From NCBI GenBank assembly GCA_009760855.2, contig WPIO01000023.1, positions 2,761,001 through 2,825,000 on the forward strand: a stretch of DNA of 64,000 bases, read 5' to 3'. A program made the translations under genes and the position numbers. This stretch comes from Cristatella mucedo (taxonomy: Eukaryota; Bryozoa; Phylactolaemata; Cristatellidae). Below the pieces are notes generated by a model, which was given only the letters and a program-made list of their open reading frames with translations, had not been told where the DNA came from and did no database searches. Position 1 is the first letter of the stretch; each line of letters opens with the position of its first letter. Of the stretch, positions 26,240 to 37,341 are shown in pieces.

Positions 26240-27180
26240 TGCATCTGTAGCTTGTATTGAAACCATTTCTATAATATTGTTTTATTTTTATTGGCCAATA
26301 GCCATTGTAGACGATGTAGATGACGAAGTAGATGACGAAGTAGGTGCTCGAGCAGATGACGAGTAGATGAAGCTGATGGGGCTGACGTCAGTGTAGTTCC
26401 AGCAAGAGAAGCCTCGTGTTGCTTTCTGTCTAGCACTGATTCCATCAGATAGGTTAGGTAAAATAGCATAACACTTGTCTTTAAAAATACCTGAGATATC
26501 TGTTTTCATTCCTTATACGCCCGAGATGACTGTAGAGATATCTGTTTTCATTCCTTATACGCCCGAGATGACTGTAGAAATACTTGGAAGTTGACTAGCA
26601 ATCCATGTTGTATAACCAGAATTTTCACCAGGAGTATCTAGAAGGTTGTCAACTTTTGACCTAACAGTAGATTCAGATCTGAAGTAACATGAGTGATACT
26701 AGAGCTGATTAGTTTTTGTGCTTCAGCAGCACATTCATCTAGATAGAACTTCTTTACTGAATGGTCTGTCATTACTGAATTATCAGAGTCAAGTACTTGT
26801 GCGTCACAAGCTGTCATTCCAGATTTAGCAAGATAGTCTACATACGACTTTAGTAGATTTGCAGATTTAGCAATATAAGGGTATGAGATATCATTGGTTT
26901 GTGTTAAAGTAGTTGTTAAAATTTTCCTATACTTAACAATTTTGTTTAATTAAATGGAAGTAACAATCTGTGCTCCAGATTTTGGTTTTGGGGACTTCTT
27001 TTCTGCTTCAGCTAGCATTTTATTAATCTTTCCTCGGAACTCCATTAATTTATCACATGTTCACAAATATCATCGAGAATGGTAATATATGAACTATCTA
27101 GATCAGGGATTAGTTTATCTAGTGAATTTTTAACAATTCTTTTATCTCCTCCTTTTAGTTTTTTATACAAATTTTAACTT
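26240..27180 (-). pseudogene. Degenerate minus-strand gene(s) of the viral element
   Basis: Minus-strand frames give peptide-like strings such as SVKKFYLDECAAEAQKLISS near 26780-26720, SGYTTWIASQLPSIS near 26625-26580, and a Ser/Thr/Ala-rich C-terminal end near 26400-26290. They are broken by several stops and shifts. The Ser-rich end and length suggest a structural protein, but I do not recognise it. Confidence 0.35.
26493..26576 (-). repeat. Exact 42-bp tandem duplication
   Basis: The unit beginning gagatatctgttttcattcc is present twice, at 26493-26534 and 26535-26576, with no difference seen. A length of 14 codons keeps frame. Perfect identity in otherwise decayed sequence points to a recent event. 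Confidence 0.9.
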
Positions 27181-27246
27181 CCGTTTCTCTAGATTTCTCA
27201 CAACTCAGAATTCTTGAGACACACGTTTCTATATAGTAATATTTTT

Positions 27247-27568
27247 TTATAGTTCATCTTCTTCATTGGTATACTCATATTGAGTTTCTTCTTCAAAGCA
27301 AAAAGCTTGATCATAGTCGTTAAAGTCATCTTCATCTTCAGTTTCAGTTTCTTCAGCTACAGTTTCGTTCGTCTTCTGGGTTGCAATCAAGATCATCATC
27401 AGGATCGTCACTGGTATGATTTTTGGGTTCACTTTCATATTCATCTTCTCTTGAAAATTTGACTTCAATTTTTAATTTATTTATCTCTATAACAGTAGAT
27501 TTTCCTTTTTTAAGTAAAATTTTGCCTGCTTCTTCTAGTGCCATCTCTCTAATTTTCTCATTCTCCAT
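27247..27568 (-). pseudogene. Acidic protein ORF of the viral element, frameshifted
   Basis: Two overlapping minus-strand frames (27568-27353 and 27468-27247) form one likely gene. A Lys/Glu-rich N-terminal part (MENEKIREMALEEAGKILLK) is followed by a strongly acidic C-terminus with runs such as ETEDEDDFNDYDQ. The frame changes around 27400. Acidic tails of this kind are common in chaperone-like or capsid-assembly proteins, but the family is not recognised. Confidence 0.4.
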
Positions 27569-28783
27569 TTCAATTTTTCATTCATACATTTCCTTAATTA
27601 TTTCTCTTAAATCGTGCTCAATTTGAACTTTAATTTTTCCTCATGATTTTGTCTTCAGCAATCTTCATGTTTTCTTGTAGGCATATATGTAGAAATATTG
27701 TAACTACATTCAAAAATTTTTTCACTAGTCTCTTTTATTCTATAATGGCCATAAGCATAACTGTGGAGGCCGCAGTCTAACCAGTAGCGTTTGCTTTTCA
27801 AACGCTGATAGTGCTACTTTATTAAGTCTATCAGTGAACAGCTCATGCCTCTTTTGAACTCTCTTATATAAATCTCTTCTCTGTTTTTCACTTACTCCTA
27901 CAATACTCGCTCCTTTAAAGCCAACCACATGATCATTTAAGCATTCAATAATGGTTTCCTGACCCATTGCATTTTTTAAAACGGAGCTAGTAGTTTGCAC
28001 CCGACTTTCCCCCACCATCAGCATATCTTATTGAATAAAGCTTAAGTCTTAATGCAAAAACTTCTTCAATAATCTTTACTCGACCTCGTCCTTAAACTTT
28101 CCAATGTTATCACTATCAAACCTCTCTGGCATTGATTTCATATTATCATATTCATTTGGTGTCTCATTATCTATTATCAAAGAATCCGTATGTGTATATA
28201 CAAACTTTACCTTTTCTCCATACTTTGGTTTTAGCACACCATATTGAAACTTGTGTATGTGTAATTTTGATAAATCAAGAATTGTACTGCCAACAAAGAT
28301 AGGTTTATTTAGTTTAGTCTTTTGTCGCTTCATTTGCAATATAGTTAATCTCTCTCCAAAATTTCCAAAGTCTGTTATTCTTGGATCCCTCATTAGTTTA
28401 GCAAATTTCTTTTACCTCTTTGTTCCTTAGTTACACTTACAATACAATTTTTAACTCTTCTCTCAACATCCTCACGTTTCTTACCATAAAAAGCATTCGT
28501 TATTAATTTACATAAGTTTCTTATAAGCTTTTTGTTAGAATTTTTTGCTTTCACATCAGTGCACATTTCAATATAATGCCTAAGCCAAGAAGTTTGCTTA
28601 AATCTAAAAACTCTTTTTACTTGAACAATCATTCCGTGGGTTAACCAAAATTTTATATATCTATAATGAACTAACTGATCTTTCTTTTCAATAAAATCAC
28701 ACATTAACTTTGAAATTGTAGTTGCCCCTGTTTTAAACTTTGTTGGAAATTCAGACAATTCATCACAACTAACAACTCTGCTT

Positions 28784-31585
28784 ATAATAATAATAATAAT
28801 GTACTTGATAAAGCGCCCTCAGAGAATTTAATCTCTCTCTAGGCGCTTTACATTTGCTGCAAAGAGAAATGCAATTAAATGGTAAGAGAAAATCATGATT
28901 GAAAACAAACAAATGAATAATATGGTTAGGGTTGACATGCACAGGGTCAGCATGCAAATGTGGTTAGTGGCAGCATGCACAGTGTCAGCACGCATAAGCA
29001 CATCAAGGACGAATCACAGGGACTCACTAAATGCTGTCCTAAATAGGTGTGTTTTTAAGTTCTTTTTAAATGTGGTCACGTCAGGAGATGTTCTGACGCA
29101 GGTCGGGAGGGAGTTCCAAGCTTTGGGAGCATACGAACTAAATGCACGGTCTCCAAAGGATTTAAGGTTTGTACGACGTATTTGTAGACTGTTGGATTCC
29201 GAAAAGCGGGTGGTACGATGCTTGGCCTGATGGGGGAATATGTCGGAGAGATAGGCGGGAGCCATAGAATGAATGGATCTAAAAGTGAGCAACAAAACCT
29301 TAAAGTCAATCCGTTGCTTGACTGGTAGCCAGTGCAGGTCGGCGAGAAGTGGAGTAATGTGGCAACTGCGACTCTCACGACAGCCAAGCCTAGCTGCAGA
29401 GTTTTGCACCAGCTGCAATCGCCTGATCGCACATGCTGGTAGGCCAGTAAGCAGTGAGTTGCAGAAGTCGAGACGAGATGTCACGAATGCATGGACCAAC
29501 TTAGACGTGGTATCCTTATCTAAACAAGCCCGAGTTTTAGCAATGTTATGAAGCTGAAAATAGGCAGACTTGACTGTGGAGCTGATATGGTCGTCTAACG
29601 AGAGGTCGCTTTGGAATATGACACCTAGATTTCGAGCTGATTGAACAGGAGATATGCTGGCAGAGCCAATTTTGAGAGACAGCCTTTCCAATCTCTGAAT
29701 CACACTGGGTTTGCCCATAACTAGTAAGTTAGTTTTGTCATCGTTTAGTTTTAGAAAATTTGCTGCCATCCATGTGCGGATGTCATCAATGCATGCAGCA
29801 AGTGAGTTGAGAGAATTTGAGGTGGTCGAAGGCTGGGGGGATCAAAGCAAAGGTACAACTGAGTGTCATCTGCATAGAAGTGAAAGCCTAGACTGTGCTT
29901 GGCAATCACATCAGCAAGACGGAGAGTATACACCGTGAAAAGAACCGGACCTAGCACAGAGCCCTGAGGTACCCCATGTTTCAGAAGTACTTCAGATGAT
30001 CTTTGTCCATTCACGTCAATACTCTGGAGTCTCCCACTGAGATAGGACCTGAACCACTGCAGAGCGATGCCAGTGATGCGCAGGCGAGATGAGAGGCGCT
30101 CTAGAAGAACTTTGTGATCGATGGTGTCAAAAGCTGCCGAAAGATGAAGCAAAACAAGCAGAGACACTCTACCCATGTCTGCATTCCTAAGTAGGTCGTT
30201 GTATGCCCTAAGCAATGCTGACTCTGTGGAGTGATTAGCTCTGAAACCAGACTGGAACTTACTAGCAAGATGTGAGGTTTTGATATATGAGTTCAGCTGG
30301 TCTGCCACGACCCGTTCCAGTGTCTTTGATAGGAATAGTAGAAGGGAAACTGGGCGGTAGTTGCTCAAGTTCTCTTGGTCCAGTGTTGCTTTCTTGAGAA
30401 GAGGCCTGACTACAGCGTTTTTGAAAGGTGCTGGGACATGACCTGAGGCTAATGACATATTAATTATGTTAGTTATGCATTGCAGCAGCAGATCAATGCA
30501 ACGTAGGAGCAGGACAGTGGGAATAGGGTCCAGAGGACTTGTTGTCTTCTTTGATTGCGATACGAACTTTAGGACTAGCTGACTAGTGACCTGCTTAAAT
30601 GCAGATATTGAGGTGCAGCCAGGAACCGAGGAACAGCATTCTAGTGGGGAGGTTGTCATCGCAGGGATGGATTCCCTGATCTTGTCTATCTTCTGCACAA
30701 AGAATCGAGAGAAGCGATAGGCTAGATCATCACAAGGATCATCAGGTAAGGAGCTAATCTGGGAACGGTTGAGGAGATGGTTTATTGTCGACATCAGCAT
30801 TTTTGGATTGTGCATCTGTTACTCAGCAATTTTTCTATAGAAGCTAGACTTGGCCTTTGCTAGGATTGATTGGTACGACTTACAGTAGACTTCTTATGCC
30901 TGTCGATGGACAATTAGTCCGGATCTTTTGTATGCCTTTTCAAGCTTTCGTTTAGTAGACCTGGCCAGTTTAATGTCTGTGGTAAACCACAGGCCGTCTG
31001 GGCGGGGGCGCACAGTGTGCTTTGTCAGAGGTGCAAACTCGTCGAGCGTGTCAGCTAGTGTCGTGTTGTAGCTATCTACCAATGATGACAGATCGGAGGG
31101 AGGACTGAGCAGCAGAGGCTAAGCAGATATTCTTGCACGGACAGCATCGATGTCAAGGGTCCTGAGGTTTCGCGATTCACAGGTTATTTTAGAGGAGGAT
31201 GTGGGCACACACTGTAGATTGAATGAGATCTGCATGTGGTCAGATAAGCAGGATTTAGTAATAATTGGTGATGACAAAGTGCAGTTGTATGAGAAAATCC
31301 GGTCGAGTGTGTGACCCTTGATGTGGATAGGGCCATGCACATGAGCCACAAGAGACAATGAGTCAGTCAATGCACGAAATTCGGTACTGAAAGCGTCAGA
31401 TAAGTTATCAAAGTGAACGTTGAAATCACCCATAACGAGGAAGGATCGATTTCTTGCACACAGAATCGAAATGAGATCGGAGAAATCTGAGATAAAGGGG
31501 GATTTGGTACCTGGTGGGCGATAGACTACGGCCACTTTCGGTGCTTGATGCACAGAGATGATAGTCATAATGGAAATCATGATAT
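28784..31585 (-). mobile_element. LINE family A copy 2, inserted in the viral polymerase gene
   Basis: The longest LINE A copy here. Its 3' end is the (AAT)n at 28784-28800 with the hairpin at about 28805-28860. Polymerase coding sequence resumes at 28783 and at about 31590, so it is a 2.8 kb insertion in the same orientation as the disrupted gene. It is 5'-truncated inside the endonuclease domain. It is very similar to copy 1 over 2.4 kb and lacks copy 1's SINE, which lets that SINE be delimited. The 5' junction is placed by the switch from polymerase-like to endonuclease-like sequence and may be off by about 20 bp. Confidence 0.88.
29014..31580 (-). pseudogene. LINE A ORF2 (endonuclease end plus reverse transcriptase)
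   Basis: Frames 31580-31119, 31082-30894, 30815-29751 and 29769-29014 together form one ORF2. The first has the AP-endonuclease end, with VVYRPPGTKSPF, FLVMGDFNVHF, and SDH in the C-terminal motif. The third has the reverse transcriptase: NYRPVSLLLFLSKTLERVV, FQSGFRANHSTESALL, FDTIDHKVLLERL, HGVPQGSVLGPVLF and FYADDTQLYLCF with an intact YADD. The fourth has the C-terminal domain with SRLDFCNSLLTGLPACAI. The three frame breaks and stops near 30820-30890 and 31100 mean no full protein is made. Function in an active copy: nicking the target and priming reverse transcription. Confidence 0.87.
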
Positions 31586-32473
31586 TTCTTTGCCGTTTTG
31601 GGTCATATTCTATATCAACAAAAAAGAATGCGCCTATATCCGTGTCATCTAAAAGAGAAAGAATTTTTTTTTCTTTAGTCCAACCTTCTGCTGAACACTC
31701 TTCAATTGCGACTTGAGGAAGTTTCTCCATCATTGCTGCAGGATATGTATCCGCAAGCATCTAAGTGAATTATCAAAATATTTGGTTGACTTGAATCATA
31801 ACCTATGACAAATGGATTATTTGCTTTAACACTTCTATACAAATTTTGAAGAATTCCTCCGCGAAAAGATTTTTTAAACATATCACAGTTTTCTCTATCT
31901 GTATATAATTCAAGAGTTATTCCGGAATATAAAAATACTGCACTCCATGAAAAGTTCGGTGTAGTTACAAAGTTTTTGGGGTCGAGAGTTAATTTTGTCA
32001 TTAAACCTTTTCAAAAAATTTCAAAGCAATCTGCTGGTAATAATAGGTTCGTAATAAGATGTAAGTCGTGATAATCTCTCATAGTTTTGCAGCTAAACTT
32101 TTTCCAGATAGTCGTTGCCTTCTCATAGTCACCATCTTTAATATTCGTCATGTAAATACTTGGGTAGAATGTGATTATTTATTAAGAAGACTAGTTTAAG
32201 AAAATCTCTCCCAATAATCCCTGTGTTCTTACGGATATTCTACTTTAGTTGCAAGTAGATCTACACTTTTATTTGAGTGCAAGATTTAATACTGAATTGG
32301 CAATTAGAAAACAATCTCTGTCTTTCCTAGAGATGAGGATGTGTTTGAGTCCAGAGACCCTAAATTGCATGCTGCCCTTTAAAACTAAGTCACCAGCTCT
32401 TAGCATCATATGCTTTCCTAAGTTATTTGAAATAGGTTATGCAAAAACACTAGAATCAAGTGCTCTAACAATC

Positions 32474-32663
32474 ATATAAATAAATAGAATAAATCCTAGC
32501 TGATGTAACAGCCTCTTTTGTATAGCGACAGAAGACCTTTACGGCTATCACCACCGCTTGCAGCGGCGATAAAGAATCGCCCACCGCAGGAATCAAACCC
32601 ACGACCTCGGGACCAAGGTCGTGAAAGCAACCGACTTACCTTGTGTGCCATAACGGCTCACCA
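32474..32663 (-). mobile_element. SINE type 1 inside the viral polymerase gene
   Basis: Same family as 2313-2489: minus-strand head with 'caaggtaagtcggttgcttt', B box 'gggtttgattcctgc' (one change from consensus), body 'gtcgctatacaaaagaggct', end 'cagctaggatttattc'. Viral polymerase remnants flank it on both sides. Confidence 0.85.
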
Positions 32664-34036
32664 CTGTGAGTCATATTCTCTAAACTTGTGAAATATGACT
32701 GGTAGCTGCCTCCTAGAAAAGTCAACACCTGCTTTAAAATTAAAAGAATGGTGCTGAAAAATTACAAGAATGACCGTTGCTCCTCTATACTTATTGGTGA
32801 AATGACAGCGGTCTTTTCGTTTTTTATCACTGAATGGTCTCTTGGACATCCAAAATTATTTCTTTCGATAACGTTTCTCTATATCTGTATCAGTTAATGA
32901 TTCCACAACACTTCTCAAATTTTCTTCAGTAATGCATGCTTTTAAAAACTTGAAATATCAAACACCCTTTTAAAAAGGTAATGACACAATGCTCACCAAA
33001 ACTAATAAATGTATGCTTTATTTTTCCATTCAACAACGAAGTAAGCAGATGAACAAGAATACGTGATGAAATATGGTCTCAATTACTCTTTAGTAATATA
33101 CATTCAAAATCCGAAAAACAAACATAGGGACAAACACTTATATTTTTGAGTGAATTAAATGATAAAAACTTTGTGTTGCCGTCGGGCATCTTACAAACAG
33201 TAGATCCAGAATTAATATCTTCGCATAAATCTAAGTGACTATCCATCTGATCTTTATCTAAAAATATTCAAACAATGGTAACAATAATATTGTGTTAATC
33301 AGCAACCAGTTTGTCTTCATAAAGCATTTAAGTTATTAATCAAAATATAATGCTCTTTATCTGCTTTGGAAATTAGTAATAAATTGATGTGTCTTCCTGG
33401 TCTTTCTGTAGATTTCTTTGAAACTCGTAATACAGAAACTTTTGATTCAGAACAACCATAAGAATAAATATTAATACTAACATTCGTAGCTTTCTCCAAC
33501 TTATCAACATCCATTACTTTCATAGGCCAACCAACTCTCCCTATTTTTCTAAAGATGACATTAAATTTTCAATATTTTATGAAGGTCATCGATTCTCCAT
33601 TTATCTCTACTATTTAGATTTAATGCTCTCAAAACACACCATAAAGCACAAAACTCATCATCAGTTTTTTTAATTTGTGATACCCTTTTTTCTTAACTAA
33701 AAATTCTGGAGTTTCAATGAAAGATACACGTCTTATTGGAATGTATTTAGACATAATTGAAAACGAAAATAATCTTAGAAAAATCCATCACAACCTTTAT
33801 TGCTATTAATCAATAATTCAACATTATTAGCCAAGGATTCCATAACGCGATTACATATTATATTAGCTAGCTCACTGTCCACAGTTAATATTGATTTTGA
33901 CTGAGCGCCCTTTTTTCTTTATCACTATCATCGTCAATTTTTTCATGTCAAAGTTAATTTTAAAGTGTACTTAATAAAAGACCAATGTGACTAAACATAA
34001 TTCAAAACACTATTTATCTGATATCTCAATTTTTGT

Positions 34037-34249
34037 TTAATGTTTAAAAGTCAAAAAGCTTTGTTTAGTATAATGATAAAAAATTAAAGTATTACCACCT
34101 CCATTCATACTTAGTTTAGTAAAACCAGCACTTTCTTTCCTTACAAGTCTTCCAACAAATGGCGAGTATTCAGGATCAAAGCTAATGTTTCTAAAAATGC
34201 CTAGCTTCATCACGAAAATTCTTACTAACATTATGTTAATCAGAACCAA
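34037..34249 (-). CDS. Hypothetical ORF at the right end of the viral element
   Basis: A 70-codon ORF upstream of, and co-oriented with, the polymerase. Its middle reads FDPEYSPFVGRLVRKESAGF. No family recognised, and the N-terminal Met run may not be the real start. It is the last viral-looking ORF before the composition changes. Confidence 0.3.
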   Translation of the reverse strand: MVLINIMLVRIFVMKLGIFRNISFDPEYSPFVGRLVRKESAGFTKLSMNGGGNTLIFYHYTKQSFLTFKH

Positions 34250-34870
34250 AATTCATAAGTCGCCTTGCCTCAGTAGGGAAAGAATTTCTTTACCCTATTG
34301 ATGTGACATTTATTTACTATATAAGGTAATACAATTTGGTTTAATATAATGATTGTCTTGATGCTTCAGTTTACATAGGACGCTAGAGAAAATTTGCAAA
34401 AAATTACTATAGTATACTGTAAAAAAACAACAAAAGGACTGATAATGTATGAGATGGTAATTCGTTTATGTTTATTTTTGCATTTTACGCTTTGCTTTTT
34501 GATATTCTCGAGCAGACTTGCGAGAGATCGAAAAAAGTGTGGCATAAAAGTTAAAAAACACATCACTCCGGCCTACTTACACGAAACATTTTTTCATCTA
34601 CGCACCCGAAACCTCGTCGTAACATATCACCCGCTCTTCTTAAGCAAGTCGTTTAGCTGTGCCTTTCTAAGGTGCTTAAAGAGCATGCCTTCAGTTTGTA
34701 CGTTCGCATTGCCTGGCATATATCTCGACCGAGGCCAAAAACATCCTGACAAGTACTGACTGCGTAGAAAATACGGTAGCTCTACGCTCATTGGATAGAG
34801 ACCAAGTTCGCTTAAGTCGCTGCTCAGTTTAATAAAATTTATATATTCTTATTCTATATTCGTCGCGCGC
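34250..34870. other. Transition DNA at the right border of the viral element
   Basis: Apart from the foldback repeat at 34408-34567, no gene is recognised. The right end of the viral element is presumably near 34250-34400; I did not find a terminal inverted repeat matching the left side. Confidence 0.4.
34408..34567 (+). repeat. Short foldback repeat, copy 2
   Basis: Matches the reverse complement of 13270-13420 from 'tatagtatact' to 'acacatcac'. The centre near 34490-34540 can form a hairpin with arms around 'tctcgagcagacttgcgaga'. It lies just outside the right end of the viral element. Confidence 0.75.
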
Positions 34871-35294
34871 GTTACGGGCCAGCTTCCAGGTGAGCCCTGT
34901 GTATTTTTCGATGACGAAATCTTTATTTTAGAGTTGCAAAGCAAGCATGTTGCTTCCTTTTAGACGGGGCTGCTGCGGAGCGGGGCCGTCTGGACGAGCG
35001 TGCGGCGCCCCTTTCAGCGAGCGGCACGCTGTGCGCTCCTGGCCTAGGTGCGTGCGCACGCGCGCACTTCCGGTTCAAGCGAATGAAGCCGAGACGAAGC
35101 GTCGCGAGCGACGCGCCTTGTGCTCCCGAGCCTCCCGATTCTCGCAAAATTGGAAATTAAGAGAGGTTCGCGAATTTCTTTTCAGTATTGCCGTCGAGCC
35201 TTGGCCGCTGGACGCTCGATGCGGCCCTCGCACGCTGGAGAAACAGCTCGCGAGGCTGCCGATAGCTTTGGCACGGCCAGATTACGGCGGCGTG

Positions 35295-35296
<2 letters not shown>

Positions 35297-35365
<69 letters not shown>
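35297..35365 (+). repeat. (GT)n microsatellite
   Basis: About 34 uninterrupted GT units. Confidence 0.97.
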
Positions 35366-35368
<3 letters not shown>

Positions 35369-36353
35369 CCTTCTCGGCTTCCGGCTCTACGAACGGGCGT
35401 ACCCGTCTCTACTGAGAGACGGCGTCTAAAATGGCTTCCGCGCGGCGCCCTCAGGGCGGTGCGGATATTCAGATATTCAGACGTTCCTAATAAAGGGTAT
35501 GCGCTTCTTTTGTTTTAGAGGAGCAGCACGCGAACAATTGAAGCCTCTGCGGCCCATTCTAAACCGGGCTCGTTAATTGGACGTCGGCGCACCTTTTGAA
35601 TCGGCTCCCAAGCCGCTGGAGAACCTTTTACGATTTTCTCATCGAGTAGGAAATTCCGTCTCGAGAGGCGCTTTGTGCGTTCTCTACGCGTCGCACTGGG
35701 TCAGACCCACTGCTGCATCCCTAGCGCAGCTCAGGACTACCAACCCAGCAGATCTCTCACCGTCACTGTAAGGTCCGGAAGACTTGACTGAAATTTACTT
35801 CTCCCGCCGGCTCAAGACGCTGGACGTTAGGTCTCTGTCGCGCGCGCGCATCGAGCCGCAGCGCTCTGGAGCGTCTTGCCGCAGCACTGCGGCTTGCAGC
35901 CGGCGATTGCAAGCGATTCGAGACGTGCTCGAACGCTTACGTCTTCAGGGTCGCCAATGAGAGGGCTTGGGACTTGGCAATACTAAGCAGCGACTGGGGA
36001 AAGCAGGCCCGTGCAAGATTATCCTAGTACCTTTGCTTGGAGCAGCGAGAAAAACCGAGAATCAAAAACGAAACGAAAGTTCACTGGCCAAAGCGAAAAA
36101 CTTCGCTCTCATGTGCGATACTTTTACACTTCTTAATTGCAACGCTGGAATACCTTGACGGCTTTAGTCGCACTCGAAACCTCCTGGACAGTGATTTGCT
36201 TCTCGGTGTACAAGCAGCATTATTTTATATTGTCATTGGTATCAACGCTATAATTGTGTGTGCCGCATGACCACAGCGAGTCACTCACGGCATGCACAAA
36301 AACTGCCGTGCGAAGCACACCGCCGAGTGAGCCGTGGACATGTCTCTTCGCGT

Positions 36354-36515
36354 TCGGGGGAGCTCTCTACGCGGCGGAGGGGAAGCTCCATCCGCTGTAA
36401 TGAAGGGGCTCTCTGTGACTTAGAGGGGAAAGCCCTTTACGGACAGGAAGAGGGAGCTCTCTGCAGGGTGGAGGGAGATGCTCTTTCCGCGGTAGAGGGG
36501 AAGCTGGACGCGTCA
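36354..36515 (+). repeat. Degenerate minisatellite, ~24-27 bp unit
   Basis: Imperfect repetition of a 'gagggagctctctgc / gaggggaaagcc' unit. In one frame it reads as variations on Glu-Gly-Ala-Leu-Cys. No other sign of coding. Confidence 0.55.
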
Positions 36516-36837
36516 TAATGCCTCCTGTGACCGGCCTCGCCCGTCCTTGGCCTGCGCCCATTCTCCCGTCGACGGATGTTCCCGCTAGTGCGCCGCCGCT
36601 AGTGCGTCGCTGGGCGCCGTGCGATGAACTGCTTAGCGTCGGCATCTCCTTTTGGCGGGCAGATTGCAAGGAAACGCGTCGCGGCTCCGCCTAGCGAATG
36701 CGCGCTCACTCGCGTCGCCGCTCGGCGGAGAGCCGGGGGCGGGGCGAGATCACTCGGTACGGTTCGCGACAAGCTGAACGATCAACCGAGAGACAGCCTA
36801 CAACGATCGACCGGCGACCGTTTCACGAACCCCTCAC

Positions 36838-37082
36838 TCTCTCTCTCCCTCACTCTTTCTCTCTCTCCCTCACTCTTTCTCTCTCTCTCTATCTCTCTCT
36901 TTCCCTCACTCTCTCTCTCTCTCTCTATCTCTCTCTCGCTCCCTCTCTCCCTCACTCTCTCTCTCCCCCTCACTCTCTCCCTCACCCCCTCTCTCTCCCC
37001 CTCACTCTCTCTCGCTCTCTCTCTCGCTCCCTCTCTCTCGCTTCCTCTCTCTCTCTACCTCACTCTCTCCCCCTCTCACTCA

Positions 37083-37127
<45 letters not shown>

Positions 37128-37148
37128 ACTCTCTCTCTCTCTCCCTCA
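36838..37148 (+). repeat. (CT)n / (CTCC)n low-complexity tract
   Basis: About 310 bp of almost pure pyrimidine on the plus strand, mainly 'ctctctct' with interspersed 'ccctcact'. Long open frames across it are compositional artefacts. Confidence 0.97.
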
Positions 37149-37341
37149 GATGCAACCGAATGTCATTTGGACTAGCGGCGCATAAAGTTAGGCGATTTTC
37201 GCACTCGCGCGCGGCTGAGCGCTATAGTTTTCCGCCTCCTCGGCGCTTCGCGCTGCAGCGGCGAACAGCGGACGCGCCCCACTTCCGAGCACCGCGTGAA
37301 CGCGTTGAAATCTCCGGCCGCGCGACAGCACCACAACGAGC

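Larger units (their letters stand above)
27655..33755 (-). pseudogene. polB: Protein-primed family B DNA polymerase, broken and interrupted
   Basis: The replication polymerase of the viral element. From the N-terminus at 33755 the minus strand shows: an N-terminal block with DDEFCALWCVLRALN (near 33640) and ADKEHYILINNLN (near 33330); an exonuclease/linker end including MRDYHDLHLITN (near 32080); RGG and KANNPF blocks (near 31850); GAFFFVDIEYD (near 31620); the KLITNAFYGK motif (near 28500); and a motif C read as YTHTDSL (near 28200), where the first catalytic Asp is His. It ends with YAYGHY near 27750 and a stop at 27655. A LINE (28784-31585) and a SINE (32474-32663) are inserted, and several frameshifts are present. 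Confidence 0.88.
17900..34250. mobile_element. Decayed Polinton/adintovirus-like endogenous element
   Basis: About 16 kb of AT-rich DNA, sharply different in composition from the GC-rich flanks. It carries an rve-type integrase near the left and a protein-primed family B DNA polymerase near the right, the hallmark pair and arrangement of Polintons (Mavericks) and their viral relatives. Several small virus-like genes lie on both strands between them. Almost all have stops or frameshifts, and a LINE and two SINEs have inserted. I did not recognise a packaging ATPase, cysteine protease or major capsid gene with confidence, nor terminal inverted repeats, so both borders are estimates from composition and gene content. 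Confidence 0.8.
34871..36837. other. GC- and CpG-rich DNA, no gene assigned
   Basis: An abrupt rise in GC and CpG after the AT-rich viral element. Open frames here (for example 34947-35429) run through (GT)n and have no recognisable domain. CpG density would suit a promoter region, but no start site or exon is evident. A degenerate minisatellite lies at 36354-36515. Confidence 0.4.

Noticed and set aside
17900..34400. Terminal inverted repeats of the Polinton-like element
   Set aside because: I compared sequence around 17.87-18.1 kb with the reverse complement of 34.2-34.45 kb and saw only AT-rich chance similarity. Ends may be lost, degraded or outside these zones.
34770..34830. tRNA-like string after the viral element
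   Set aside because: A 'ctctacgctcattggataga'-like stretch recalls a D arm, but no acceptor stem, anticodon arm or B box follows.
35120..35518. Open frames through the (GT)n tract (poly Cys-Val)
   Set aside because: Microsatellite translation artefact; neighbouring sequence shows no domain.
36624..37175. Long open frames through the (CT)n tract
   Set aside because: They consist of Ser-Leu repeats forced by the dinucleotide composition; no conserved sequence flanks them.
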